A stretch of DNA of 64,000 nucleotides from Poa pratensis (taxonomy: Eukaryota; Streptophyta; Magnoliopsida; Poales; Poaceae): contig CAMZMU010000048.1 of NCBI GenBank assembly GCA_947311845.1, positions 20,078,693-20,142,692 on the forward strand, written 5' to 3'. Under the pieces are notes generated by a model, which was not told the DNA's origin, ran no database searches, and saw only the letters and a program-made list of their open reading frames with translations. This document shows, piece by piece, positions 33,245 to 45,450 of the stretch; positions within the stretch are counted from its first letter, which is position 1; each line of letters opens with the position of its first letter. A program made the position numbers and the translations under genes.

Positions 33245-33440
33245 ATCTTTTTTGTGTAGTTGTACTTCATCTTCTATGTCACTGTACTCTGTGGTCTGTG
33301 TGCTTGTACTGCATCGTCGTGTAGTTGTACTTGGTCTTTGATATACTCGTACTCCGTCCTCGGTGTACTCATAGTTTGGCTTTGCTGTACTTATGCGTTG
33401 TTTTCATTGTAGTAATTGTATTTTCCAATATTTTGTATTC
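33245..33440 (+). repeat. Second degenerate minisatellite (GTAGTTGTACT motif)
   Basis: Roughly seven copies of a 20-28-bp unit with TTGTACT(T/G)CGTC and GTGTACT words directly follow the first array. Confidence 0.6.
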
Positions 33441-33555
33441 TATTTTTTGTTGTACTTTGCACTTGGTTTTCTTAATGTAGTGTAGTTAGACTTTTTTTTG
33501 TTTTTCTTCATACTATGTGAACTGTTGGATGGATGAATAAAAAGCGTGCGACCTA

Positions 33556-33750
33556 TTCCTTCCGTCTCATACTAGTTACTGTAACTTTTGCAAAAATAAA
33601 TAAACCCAATACACTACAATATATCTATACATACATACATATTTCAACTACATTTGATTTAAATTACCACAACTAATATTAAAAGAAGGAGTAGCTAGCT
33701 GGTACTAAACGAGGAGTACGTAGCTAGCTAGTATAAGTTGGAGGGATGAC
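33556..33750. mobile_element. Possible Stowaway-like MITE
   Basis: The left end TTCCTTCCGTCTCATACTAG and the inverse of the right end CATCCCTCCAACTTATACTA are similar. TA precedes the left end but not clearly the right. Confidence 0.35.
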
Positions 33751-34389
33751 GTGCAACGCGGGCGCGGATACGCTGTGCTAGTGCGTTACCAAGACGGCGA
33801 GACTTGCTCCACGTGACGGTCGTGCACGCACGGACTCAGCAAATTCAAAAAAATATCAAAATACGCAATGAGATGACATCAGCTAGCTGAGAATAGTTTA
33901 ATTCTCAGCTAGCTGAGCACTAGACAGACCAATTTTAAATACACATGGAGGAAAAAAAAAGACAAATTGATATGCGAACACTGCCTAGATCGATTTGTCT
34001 TTTTCTTTAATTGTGTGTGTATTTCGAACATGCATCTTGTGAACATCCACACATTTATCATGAATTGTTTGAAACTTGCAAATTTAAATTTTAAAGAGTT
34101 GTATCTTGGCATCATGTAAGATGTGTTATCTCTAGATATGCACTCAGCCGTGGCTATCATGGGAGTATATCGCTGCATGCTACTAGATGCTCGCTAAATA
34201 AGCTCGCTTTGGTGGCCTCAGATCGGGTCGATGTGCTCTTCTTCCCGTTTTTCTCCAAGCGAATATATCGATCGTGTTCGTGGATGACTAGATCCGTTTC
34301 TCCCGGCAAGTAGACTGACTTACACAAATTAAGTAAGCATGTACGACATGATCTCCAGTTACTACGAAAAGAAAATAAATAAAGAACTA

Positions 34390-34549
34390 CTCCCTCCGTT
34401 CCTAAATATAAGATGTTTTAGGTGTTACACATGTTGTCTACATGCATACTAAAGTGAGTGAACTTGCACATGGAATATGTCTAGATACACTTGTGTGCGT
34501 GTGAATATGGGCAAAAGTTAAAACATCTTATATTTGGGAACAGAGGGAG
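34390..34549. mobile_element. Stowaway MITE (Thalos-like)
   Basis: A 160-bp element with near-perfect inverted ends CTCCCTCCGTTCCTAAATAT / CTCCCTCTGTTCCCAAATAT (inverse of the right end) and AAGATGTTTT next to them, flanked by TA on both sides (34388-34389, 34550-34551). This is the signature of the common Triticeae Stowaway group. Confidence 0.9.
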
Positions 34550-35117
34550 TACTCGTTAATTATCTCCACGATGCATATGCATGGGCTCTGCTTGTCCGTA
34601 TGCGCTCTGGCCTCGAACAATGTATGTAGCTCATCGATCGATCCATGGATGGACGCACGTGGTGCCGAGTCAGGCACCACGCTCCATCTAGTCGGCAGAG
34701 GACATTTGTTTTTTTACTCGTCTCATATTGGTTTCACCTACGTTTCATTTAATTAATTTTTTTTGCAAACAATTCACAAATTGAAACACACATGGAACAT
34801 AGGCGCGTGCATAGTCTCATATATATGTACATTTCACTTTCGTTGAAACTTTGTGAATTGGTTTTTGGGATGAGAGGTCTAAGTTAGTTAATTCTCGATT
34901 GACCGAAAACTAGCAAAATGTAAAACATGGAGTGTGGACTGTGGTATGACTTGCTAAAATTAGAAGAGCACGAATCTGAGAAGCACACAAAGGTGACAAT
35001 TAATAGTAAACTGTGGGGACGTCAAGGGGGGAAATCCGGACTAGTTAGTTTGAGCCCATTCACTTGCGTTTCTATCCATATCCAGCTATCTGTACATTCT
35101 CCACCTGCCTCGCGGGT

Positions 35118-35126
35118 CTATATATA
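35118..35126 (+). promoter_or_regulatory. TATA box of the Bowman-Birk gene
   Basis: CTATATATAAC lies about 55 bp upstream of the ATG at 35176. Confidence 0.7.
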
Positions 35127-35175
35127 ACATCAGCCGTCAGCTTCACTACTCAACACAAGCAAAAGCTAGCCAGCC

Positions 35176-36759
35176 ATGAAGATGAACAGATGCACTGCCG
35201 CCATCCTCCTCATGCTTTCGCTCGAGGCCCTCTTCGCCGGGCGCCTCTCCGCTGCCGTCGCCGACGACGGCACCATTCGCCTCCCGAGCCAAGGTAATAA
35301 CGTCGTCGCTGCCCTAGCTGATAAACTATCTTCAGCTAGCTCATGGATATATATACACGACGCAGGTCTTGCTGTTGAAATAGTTACAGCGGCGGCGAGG
35401 GAGAGCGGCCGCAAGATGAAGCTGCCGCCCGCAGGTAACATATATAAAGAGCACGCCGGTAACCGTAGCACATAGCAGCTGGCCAGCGCACTTCAGCATG
35501 TGGTGAGAAGTATATACGTATGTTGTAATGGGTGTGCCGTGTCTGTGCAGATTGCGGTTTTATATTGCCTCCCTGTCTTGGCAACGGCGACGGCGACGGT
35601 AGTGACGTCTCCAATGGTAAAATTTGTTATCGCCAGGGCTCAATCACCGTTGATCTTAGATTTATCATGGATAGCTAATAACCCGGCCGTACGCCGTGAA
35701 TTTTTTTTGCGAACCGAGTAATTACCGGTGCATCCACGCGTGTAGATCATGGATCGATAGATACGTTGTGAAAACTGCCTATGTAACGACGGGTGCCATC
35801 CACTCTTTCTATCTATTCGGGCGGTGGATCGACCATGCACCTTGTCCTCAAAAATGTAATGACGGGTGTGCATACATATGCAGGTGTGGGGGTCGCCGGT
35901 CATGGAGACAAAGGGAAGGCGGGGTCGCCGTCTTGGTGCTGCCTTAACATTGGTACTGTAATTACTTACATATTTATGAGATCACGTATACGTAGCACCT
36001 AGCGAACGAGATGTCGGAATCTGGTGAGAATTAACGGGTGTCGATCGGGTGCCTGCAGAATGCCAGCTTAAATTCAAATTCCCTCTATGTTCCAGCCACA
36101 ACGGCGTTCGCAATGGAGGTAATTAATACTGTTAATCATCTCCGTCGATCATGGATATATCGTAGATAGATACTCGATCTGTACTAATGACGTGTGCAGG
36201 TCCGGGGTCGCCGGTCATGCAGACGAAGGGACGGCGGCGGCGGTGGGGAGGCCGTGCTGCGCCTGGGATAACACCGGTAAATATATTACTACGTACCAGA
36301 TCTAGCATGTAGCCGACGACATTAATTTCAGCGTTCATTTTGTGAGAACCCACAAGTGGTATTTACATAACAACGGGTGTCCATCGATCGATCGTGTGTC
36401 TGCGCGCAGGATGCAGATTTACATTGCCTCCCTGTCCCGTCGGCAGCGGGGACGACGCTCGCAACGGCGAGGCGGCCAGCGAGAAGAGCCTCGCCGGCGC
36501 CGCCGACGGCGAGGTGGTGGGCGCGAGGCCGTGGAAGTGCTGCGACCTGCCTCTGTGCACCAAGGCTTTCCCGCCGACCTGCAGATGCCTGGACAAGGTG
36601 AAGAGGTGCGCTAAAACCTGCAAGGTCTGCGAGAAGGCCGACGCGTCCAACGGGGCTGCTGCTGCTCCCAGCTACGTCTGCCGCGACTGGTACGGCGGCT
36701 GGGCCGGGCCCTCGTGCACCAAGCCTCCCGTCGCCGCTGACGTCCGCCCCGGTAACTAG
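35176..36759 (+). CDS. Bowman-Birk-type protease inhibitor with repeated small exons (7 exons)
   Basis: Proposed exons: 35176-35293, 35366-35434, 35551-35616, 35884-35952, 36059-36118, 36223-36276 and 36410-36759; all introns are GT-AG and phase 1. Total 261 aa. Exon 1 is a signal peptide (MKMNRC, hydrophobic, LSAAVADD). Exons 2-6 are short modules alternating between a CxF-LPPC type (exons 3, 5) and a GVAGH-CC type (exons 4, 6). The last exon repeats both modules and then gives the inhibitor domain: PWKCCDLPLCTKAFPPTC with P1 Lys (trypsin-type), then CRCLDKV, CAKTCKVC and YVCRDWYGGWAGPSC. Ten cysteines fit the monocot one-loop form. Exon 6 needs the inner acceptor at 36222; the outer one (36199) gives 77 nt and breaks the frame. 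Poly-A signals AATAAA at 36821 and 36983. Family role: secreted, wound or defence-induced inhibition of serine proteases. Confidence 0.75.
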
Positions 36760-37129
36760 CTAGCACCGGCAGCCATGGCCGGCTAGCTCTGCTTGCTGTA
36801 GCGGTCGGCGACGGTGGTCGAATAAAATGAAGTGAGCACAGGCCGGTGTCCTAGACTCGTAGGGCTCGCCGCGCGCAGAGCCTGCGTTGCGTACGCAGTA
36901 CTGTAGTGGTGTTCACTTGTGTTTTTGTTTTCCAGTCGCTGTAACGTTAACGCTAGATCTGATGCATAGTGTCAGCATCGATGAATAAAAGAAGAGATAA
37001 GCTGTGGTGATGAGAGAGCCGTGCCAGTTTTGTCGCTCGATCTTCGAGATCGCGACGTTTTGTTTGTCATAAGTGTACTATAGGGATCATAGCCGCGCCC
37101 GTGGAGTTAATAAAATTTAAATTTTGGTA

Positions 37130-38480
37130 GTGTGCACATTTAAACATTGTGTAGGTTTTAAATTTAGCGATATTCGAGGAAGTTTGTGTTTAAAAATTGT
37201 GGAGATTTCGAAAGTTGTTTAAGTTGGGGTGTTTTTCAGATTTGAATTATTTGCATGTTTGTGAAATGAGTAGATTTCGAATGTATTTATTTTTTTGGAA
37301 TATGTAAATTTGAATTTTGATTATATGGCACAATTAATGAGCATTCGGTGAAACGTCACACCCATGTGGTAAAATTAAATTTTGAAAAATATGCACGTTC
37401 AAAAGTTGTTCAATTTTGTAAGTTAGTGGAATTTTTAAAAAGTTTATGTTTTAGGAAGTCCACGTTCAAAAGCTGTTTAAGTTTGGAAGTTATTGGGATT
37501 TTTAAAAAGTCTATGTTTTAGAAATGGTGGCATTTTGAAAATTGTTGAAATTGGGAATCTATTAAGATTTAAATTCTTCTGACGTTTGTGAAATGGTTAG
37601 ATTTGAAGGATTTTATTTTTATTTTGAAAATATCAGATTTGGAATTTGCATTTAGATTTTCAGTATGGTTGTATTTGAAATTTGGAAATGTCCATGTTTA
37701 GAAATTGTTCAAATTTCACGAATTATTGGAATTTCAAAAAAATTAGGTTACGAAATTGGTAAGGCTTAAAAAATTGTTCAAATTGGGAGAATATTAAGAT
37801 TTGAATTATTTTAACGTCTGTGAAATGATCATATTTGAAAGGAGTTTGAAATTTTGGGAGGATCAAAATTGAAATTTGGATTAAAATAGCTCTAATATGT
37901 TTTTTTTTCATAAATTGTTCCAAATGTTAACCAATGTCAAATATTCAAACAATTTTTTTTTTGGTCGTAGGTAGATAGTTTATGTTTTGGAAATGTTCGT
38001 ATTTTAAAAGTTGTTCAAATTGGAATGTTATTAAGATTCGAATTCATTTCACGTTTGTGAAATGATTAGGGGTGAAAGACCTTTAAAATTTTGGAAGTAC
38101 TGAAATTTGTAATTTGAGTTACAATGGTTTAGTATGGTTGTAATTTAAATTTGGAAGTGCACGCAGTTAAAACTTGCTTGAATTTGGAAATTATTGGAAT
38201 TTATAAAAGTATACGGTTTAAGAAATGTTCAAATTGCAAAGATTATTCAAAGTGGAAAGTTTTCAAGGTTTTTTTTCCGTGTTTAAATTGATCAGATTTG
38301 TAAGAATTTCAAAATTTTAGAAGGTTTAAATTTTAAATTAGGATTAAAATATTCCAATGTGTTTGGTTTTTCCATAAATTTATGTAAATATTGGCGAATT
38401 CAAAATTTTCGAACAAGTTCGTTTTATGTCGTAGATAGTTATTTTTTTTCTGGGCATTTTGGAAATTTTTTAATTTTTCC
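37130..38480 (+). repeat. AT-rich tandem array, ~230-bp period
   Basis: At least five diverged units. The anchor phrase CGTTTGTGAAATGATTAG-TTTGAA recurs near 37257, 37583, 37813, 38051 and (weaker) 38277, with GAAATTGTTCAAATT and TATTGGAATTT words between. The last three spacings are 226-238 bp. Non-coding. It abuts the GC-rich Helitron-like 5' region. Confidence 0.7.
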
Positions 38481-38519
38481 GACGGGTATTTATATGAATA
38501 TATTTACATTAACTGGTTT

Positions 38520-39279
38520 TGTTTTTCTGAAATTTAAAAACTGACAGCCCGGCCCCACCTGACGTCAGGCTGATGCCAGCAGTGGCCGGATCTCGCACGG
38601 CGCGTCGACCACGCCGGCGGCGAATCCGGCCGAGGTAGGGCGCGGGCTGCGCGCAGTGGATGCGGGTGGACGTGGGGCGCCCGCACGCGGCGGCGCCGCC
38701 GCGTTTGTGTCGCCGGAACCGTGCCCGTAGGCGTGCAGGCGCGGCGGAGGACGCCGACGACGGCGGCGTCGATTGCGGCGCGTGTGCGAAGTGCCGGCAA
38801 GCGATTGCCGGTGAGGAGGAAGAGGGAGAGGCGGCGGAGGCCTGTGCGTGGTCGGAATCGAGGGGGAAGGGCCGGAGCGGCGGCAGCGATCACGGCGGCC
38901 GGCGGCGACTTCTGGGGGCGCACGGGAGAGAGAAGGAGAGGGAGGGGTCTGCGCGTGTATGTTTGCACGGGGTCCCTGAGGTTTTGCGAAATTGCGTCCG
39001 AGTCCTTCTCTTTGGAAAAGTGGGGGTGTGCGCTGCAATTTTTCGACTTGCGTGTCGTTTCTTGCAAAATGGTGCGGCAACCGGCTGAAACCGGAGGGTG
39101 ACCGGGCCACGTGGCGAGCTCTGATTGGAAGAAAGTCGCGAGCTACAGTTTCGCGAGTTACTGTAGCAGCGCGGGCAAATCTGGACCGTTCGTCCGTTCG
39201 ATCGGACGGCTGGGAAGAAAAGGGCGACGTGGACAATGGATTTGAAGGTGAATCTGTTGTACTTTCATATATAGTAGGA
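38520..39279 (-). mobile_element. Helitron-like element, 5' end and GC-rich region (minus strand)
   Basis: On the minus strand the element starts A|TCCTACTATATATGAAAG at 39279, a good match to grass Helitron 5' ends, and continues through a GC-rich region with GCTACTGTAACTCGCG and CTGTAGCTCGCG words. It shares make-up with the element at 59.8-62.1 kb: the same GC-rich 5' part containing TGACGTCA/ATGACGTCA words and then an AT-rich, repeat-filled remainder, here probably the 37.1-38.5 kb array. The 3' CTRR end was not found. Open frames on both strands here are composition artefacts. Confidence 0.5.
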
Positions 39280-40640
39280 TTTGTTTCAAAAAGAATGTCT
39301 ATGATAAAACTGACTTAATGGCTATTAACCTTAATGAAATACTTGAAAATCGAATATGAAGCATCAAAACAAAACTGATGCATATTTTGGTGGATATTTG
39401 CCTTTTATGTGGGTATCAAATGCCACAAAGTGACTTTGAAGGGAGTGTATGATTATTTGTTTTGTATCTGAATGTTTTAACACTTTGGTTATTTTGTTGT
39501 GTCGCCCCTATCTTTCACAACTCGAAAATAAGGAGAAAAGGCTGAGGGCATGTTTGATAGCTAACTTTTATCTTCGTGGTTTGATTATACCATGGTTTCA
39601 TAAAATACTACGTATTTGATACCATTGAATATTACAGATTTATAAACTATGGTGACTATACCATGTTGTTCTTGGACTATCTACAAAAGGCTAAGATATG
39701 TGTTCACTGTCATCTCTTGCGCGCTATAGTATCTTTCATAGTCGTTGCAATACCTTTGGTAGGAACATGATAGACTTTCTTCAGAAATAAGCGTATGGGT
39801 TGCTGCTAAAGGTTATTTTCTCAAAGTATTTCTAGAGGCGGCCAAACTTCAGATTTTTTTTTTGCACTGTCCAATTACCTGCAACCAACCCAGGAAAATG
39901 AAGCCAATGAATGGGCCTATATCAACAAAAAAAATCATTACATCAAGATTACAATTGAGTGTGTTTTTATCCTTCTTATTCGTCGATTTCTTGCCATGAG
40001 GCCTTAGGCATCACAAATATTTACTCGACCAGTACGTATCCATTGCACACCATGGAACAAGCATTAATTAGGCCACATGAAAACATATTTTACTAGAAAA
40101 TCGGAAACCGCAAATGGAGCCTGAGATTCAGGGAGCCCTTTTTTCTTTTGATAAATTAAAAGAAGACATTTGTACGTTTCACAAAAGTAGGAGAACAATC
40201 TAGTTGTAGATAACGTCTAACTCTACCACCATGCAAAATCTCAATGCAAAATTCGCTATACTACACAAAACTAGCAAATCTTACCAGATTTCAACTTTTT
40301 GAAATTGTGTACTGTTCACCGACCCAGATCCACTTCTCATTTTCCGCGGTCTAAAATACAATGAGTTTTACATTGAGATTTTGCACTGGTTGACTTCAAT
40401 ATTATCAACATCTAGATTTTACTGATTTTTTGAAACTTCAAATACCTTTTTGAATTTTTAAAAAAGTGGGCTACCTAGAGCTCAGGATCCAAAACGCCTC
40501 GCTCACCGAAAAATAGGCAATTTTATTGAATGTGCATAGCACGAGTCGAACAATTACTACATTGGTGTGGTATGGAAAATATTAATCACTACTTGGACGA
40601 TCGATCACGCCACAGCCCACACACGATCGACGCCGTTGTA
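39280..40640. other. Intergenic, dispersed repeat fragments
   Basis: 39545-39700 resembles the AT-rich MITE of 18.2-18.5 kb (ACCATGGTTTCATAAAATAC). 40170-40500 is a non-coding block with CAAAATCTCAATGCAAAATTC words, related to 54100-54260. No gene. Confidence 0.4.
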
Positions 40641-40765
40641 GTTGATACAGGGAGCCGGCAGCTGGTGATCACCACTTGGAAACGAAAGGCCGCCTGGACT
40701 TGTTAAGAGGAGCTGGTGCCGGGGCAGGGGAAGGCGCGTCAGCCGCATGGATGGTGACGTTGAGC

Positions 40766-41142
40766 TGTTAAATCCTCTGGATCGTCTAGTCCAGATCAAA
40801 TCGGTAGAACAGAAGATTGGAGGAGGATCGGTGTACCTTCTCCTTAAGCAGACGAGTTCGAGCTGCCGGCCATGGTGGATGACGGCGGTGGTGGTAGCAC
40901 GCAGTGGCGGCGGTGGTGGAGCTTCCCGCTGCGACTGCCGCAACCCTAGATCGGTAGGGGGTCTTGGTGGGGTGCCTGGCGCACCAGTCAACCTCATACT
41001 GAGTGCCGCCGGCCCCCACCTCTTTATATAGGCAGCGCAACAGGGGCCCACCAACCAGGGTTTGGTTGGGCGCCCCCGATCAGGGCGTGATCATGGGGTC
41101 ACGGTGAGTCGTGGACTCACGCGTGTGGAGATCAACCTAACA
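40766..41142 (-). repeat. Copia 3' LTR (377 bp)
   Basis: TGTTAAATCC...AACCTAACA. It contains CTTTATATAGGC, the inverse of a promoter-type word, and is nearly identical to 47871-48248. Confidence 0.95.
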
Positions 41143-41158
41143 TTCTCCCCCTTGATCT
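41143..41158 (-). other. Polypurine tract of the copia element
   Basis: TTCTCCCCCTTGATC on the plus strand, i.e. GATCAAGGGGGAGAA on the element strand, directly before the 3' LTR. Confidence 0.85.
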
Positions 41159-41559
41159 CAACTTTTCACTTTTACTCATTTCATCACAGATCGATACATA
41201 GAGCATGTTTCATCGTCTCAGCTCAATTGCCGATAGAATCAGACAGCTACAATATACTTATTTGTTTTGAAACAAATTCTTTGATCTTTTTGGGCCTCTT
41301 TATTGTCCGGAAATAATATAGACTATACCATAAACCCATGTCGACTATGTGTTCTCCAAAAACACACTGGTCGGTAAGCCTTTAATTAGCAGATCTGCAA
41401 ACACTTGTGTGTTTCTTTTATCTATTCCTCTTATGCTCCAAGCATTCCAACATAATTCCGGACTTTCTCCTTTACAACGTATAACTCTGTGTCAATGTGT
41501 TTGGCACCACACTTGACTCGTTGTCTTAGGAGTGAATTACTTAATGGTTATTGCTGTTG

Positions 41560-42560
41560 TCAACCATTATCAATTCCGGGTACAGGTTTCTTAACCATTT
41601 TGCCTATCCCTCAGCCTCATATGATGCTATAACATATCTTTACATCACATTGATGTCAAAACTTTAATTCTTTGGAGATTTTCCACACAAAAAATCCAAA
41701 TGTGAAAATTTAGCGACAATTTTGGATTTCGCTATACATTTCACAAATTCTTTCAGAGTACTCACAACCTTTTGAGAGCACTCTTATAGATCTATCTTTG
41801 TACTCACAACCTTTTGAGAGCACTTGTTTCTTTTAGCATGAGGCCAATATCTTTGATTCCATTCCAGTGATCTATATCTGGATTGGACATTGCCAAAACA
41901 ACCCGGATACATGAATTGTCAGGGTAATATTGAGCAACCAACAGCGGAAGCACATGGTACCATATCCATTTGATCCGTTCTATGTTATCTCTTGGAACAC
42001 TAAAGTTCCCAATTCCATTACCCTTGTCAATAAGAACAGGCGTAGGTTTTCTCGACATGCATGCTATAGAGACTTCTTCTCAGCATGTCCATGTGATATT
42101 TCTAATACCCCTTTTCTTCTTTTCTCAGTAAATCTCGATACTTATAACGAGAGACACTCTACCGAGAATACTCTTTTGAGGACAAGAACTTCTTTTCTCT
42201 GCCGGTAGTAGATTGACATCACCACTAGCAAGTAGGATATCATCCACATACACGGGATTAGGAAATGAATTTCCCATTCTATAAGTTTGCACAAATGCGA
42301 TTGTCCTCTCATTTTCTTTAACCCAAAATAACTTTTGATTCTAGAGACTTGCTCTAGTCCATAAGATCCCTTGTGATCTTTACTTTCATCTGATGTAACT
42401 CAGATCATTATGTGCCATTAGCACTCATTATAATCTGTTTATTCTCTTAGCGCAAATCTTTCGATTGAAAATCGCTTTTTACATATTTCCTTTGGAGTCA
42501 CATTGGTGTTGTAGACCCTTTATAGCCTACTGTTTTGGCTCCATTGGAAATTACTTATGA
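41560..42560 (-). pseudogene. Copia reverse transcriptase/RNase H remnant
   Basis: Fragments on the minus strand in the expected order: AKTVGYK near 42535 (N-terminal RT), YVDDILLASGD near 42255 (RT active site), then KPTPVLIDKGNGIGNF and NPDIDHWNGIK (42058-41804), characteristic of the segment between RT and RNase H in plant copia. Stops and shifts separate them. Not functional. Confidence 0.8.
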
Positions 42561-43819
42561 GTCCCAAACATCGTCGGGATTCACATAGTCTCTAATCATT
42601 AAGACAAGTAGACACTAGTCAAAATTGATTGAGCGCTTCTTATAATTTCTGTAAATGAGGTGGGATCAACCTTCATTTAAATTTCTCTGATATAGACTTT
42701 ATAGTCATCTGTTTTTCTCATATGGGGATGTTGTTGCTCTGTCATTGCCTAGAGGCAATTAATTCTGTAGTCTTCTATCGCCAAAAGGCAATAGCTCTTA
42801 CAAGGACCTAAATCACAAGATCCATATTTACTTGTTCATCTCTATTATAAAGCAACAAGCTCCCCCAGATAAAATCTATTCGAGCCTTAGGTATGTTCAT
42901 ACCATGCTCCCCCAGATTACTCCATTTTCTCCAAAATGGTGTATCCTTAATCCTTTTTATTTGGGTTTATTCTGTTAACCTGTTAATCTGTCTTCTTTAT
43001 GGCACTTTGAGTACCGTCCTTAGTTTCCTTTCGGAGCTGTAAAAGATCCAGGAATAAATCTATCTCTTTACTTTAGGGGTATCATTATTATGACCGTCGT
43101 ACTCCCCAGACGATCACAATTCATCATAGATCACTTAGAGGAGTTTATTCTGTAACATTCTCTATCTCCCCTCGAAATGTGGCAAGAACATTTTGCCACA
43201 ATTTCGAAACTTTGATTATCTGCTTTATTCAAAATGAAGTTATCTTTTATCTGCTTCATTCAAAATGAAGTTGTCTTTTAATGTATGGGAGTACTTTTTC
43301 CTTATTCCCTTTTCAAAAACTCACAAGAGTTCTTTCTCAATGATACTTTTTGCAAGTCACACTTGCATACCATTCTTAACTTGAGGTTCATTTGTAACTT
43401 TATTCTCTTTTGACTCATTAAGTGTTTTATAACTATGACACATAAAATGTGCAATCGATATAAAACACATGAGTCGTCACATCTTTCTCCTGTCATACAG
43501 GATTAGTCCTTTGTCAAAATTTTCTCCCGCCATGCGGGTATTTTCCCAGACTTTTCCTACCACGTGGGTATTATTATCGTCTTTTCCCGTCATGCGGGTA
43601 TTCAAGAGACATAGATGCCACAATTGGCACTTTAGACTGCATATTGAATCATCAAATTCAGAAATAAATCTGAATACACTTTTATACACATGCTTAATCC
43701 AACGTTGGTCAAATTAAGCATTCATGTTGCTCGTTTAAAAAATTTCTTCATATGATATACATGAAAGAAATTCGTTAAACAAAGCTCTGAATGATTTCTT
43801 TGTTTTCTTCATGGAGAGT

Positions 43820-45450
43820 TGATACGTCTCCAACGTATCCATAATTTCTGCTGTTCCATGCTTATATTATACCATTTGCTACATGTTTTATATACACTTC
43901 GTATCACTTTTATGCATTTTCTGGGACTAACCTATTAACAAGATGCCACAGTGCCAGTTCCCTGTTTTCTGCTGTTTTTGGTTTCAGAAAGTTACTTCTG
44001 GAAATATTCTCGGAATTGCACGAAACAAAAGGCCACGTCCCTATTTTTCCAGCACCATCACGGAGTCCGAAGGAGAGACGAAGATGTGCCAGGAGGTGGC
44101 CAAACCACACCTAGGCGCGGCTGGGCCCACAGCCGCGCCACCAGGTGGTTTGGGCCCCTCGGGGGTCCACCGACATCACCCCTTCGCCTATTTATTCCCC
44201 GAGACGCGAAAACCCTAAAACACCGAGCCTTTCATCCAGAACATATTCGCTGCCGCCGCCGTCGTCAACCCTAACTCGGGGGGTTCCTGAAGCTCTTCCC
44301 GGCACCCTGCCGGAGAGGGGAATCATCACCGGAGGGCTCTACATCGCCATGCCCGCCTCCGGAGTGATGCGTGAGTAGTTCATCCTTGGACTATGGGTCC
44401 ATAGCAGTAGCTAGATGGTTGTCTTCTCCACTTGTGCCATCATGTTTAGATCTTGTGAGCTGCCTATCATGATCAAGATCATCTTATTGTAATGCTACAT
44501 GTTGTGTTTGCTGGGATCTGACTTATATTGATACCTATGTGGAGCTGAATATTATATTACCATGTCTATGTCATTTGTGATCTTGCATGCTCTCCGTTAC
44601 TTGTTGAAGCCTTGGCCACGTGAATACTTGTAACTCCAAGATGGGGTATTTATGCATGATAGTTGGGTTCAACCTCTATTTAACCTGGGATAGTGACAGC
44701 AAGTTCTAAGGTTGTAGATGTGTTGTTGCCACTAGGGGTAAAACAGCAATGCTTTATTCAAGGATGAATGTATTGTTTACATTACGCACATTACTTAATG
44801 CAATTGTCTGTTGCTTGCAACTTAATACTGGAAGGGGTACGGATGTTAACCGGAAAGTGGACTATTTAGGCATAGATGCATGCTGGATAGCGGTCTATGT
44901 ACTTTGTCGTAATGCCCAAATGAATCTCATAGTAGACACCACAGCTCACACATGCATGTTATATGCACTTATCAATTGTCAATTGCCTAGCTGTAATTTG
45001 TTTACCCAGCATGTTAGTTATCTTATTGGAGAGACACCACTAGTGAACTGTGGACCCCGGTCCATTCTTTTACATCTGAAATACAATCTACTGCAATCAT
45101 TGTTCTCTACTGTTTTATGCAAACAAACATCATTTTCCATTCGATACGTTTAACCCTTTGTTTTCAGCAAGCCGGTGAGATTGACAACCTCACTGTTAAG
45201 TTGGGACAAAGTAGTTTGATTGTGCTGTGCTGGTTCCACGTTGGCACCGGAATCCCTGGTGTTGCGCCGCACTACACTCCTCCACCAACACCTTCGAAGC
45301 AAACCTCGTTTTCCTACTGGTCCGATTAAACCTTGGTTTCATACTGAGGGAAAACTTACTGCTGCACTCATCATACCTTCCTCTTGGGGTTCCCAACTGA
45401 CGTGTGACGTACAAGCAATTGTTTCTGGCACTATTAACCTAGAGCCACCA
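43820..45450 (+). mobile_element. 1.63-kb solo LTR nested in the copia element
   Basis: It starts TGATACGTCTCCAACGTATC and ends AGAGCCACCA, flanked by AGAGT on both sides (43815-43819, 45451-45455). Host sequence on the two sides (ACATGAAAGA-ATTCGTTAAACAA / ACATGAAAGACATTTGTCAA) is continuous copia interior. A solo LTR arises by recombination between the two LTRs of a complete element. It contains AACCCTAA and a TATTTATTCCCC TATA-like word near 44192. The LTR start is one I associate with Triticeae elements; the family is not named. Confidence 0.75.

Larger units (their letters stand above)
32589..33918. mobile_element. ~1.3-kb foldback-ended element with minisatellite interior
   Basis: The left end contains GCTAGCTGAGAACTAAGC and the inverse of the right end GCTAGCTGAGAATTAAAC; each end is itself partly palindromic (CTGAGAA...TTCTCAG). 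Between them are two degenerate minisatellites and a possible MITE. No transposase. Borders are approximate because the target duplication is unclear. Confidence 0.45.

Noticed and set aside
37010..37080. Stem around TCGATCTTCGAGATCG as the 3' end of the 39.3-kb Helitron
   Set aside because: The nearby CCAG is not flanked by A as needed for CTRR|T insertion, and the stem may be part of the Bowman-Birk gene 3' flank.
38565..39236. Long Arg/Pro-rich open frames on both strands (up to 223 codons)
   Set aside because: They overlap in several frames in a GC-rich Helitron lead region, have no domain features and no splice or promoter context. Composition explains them.
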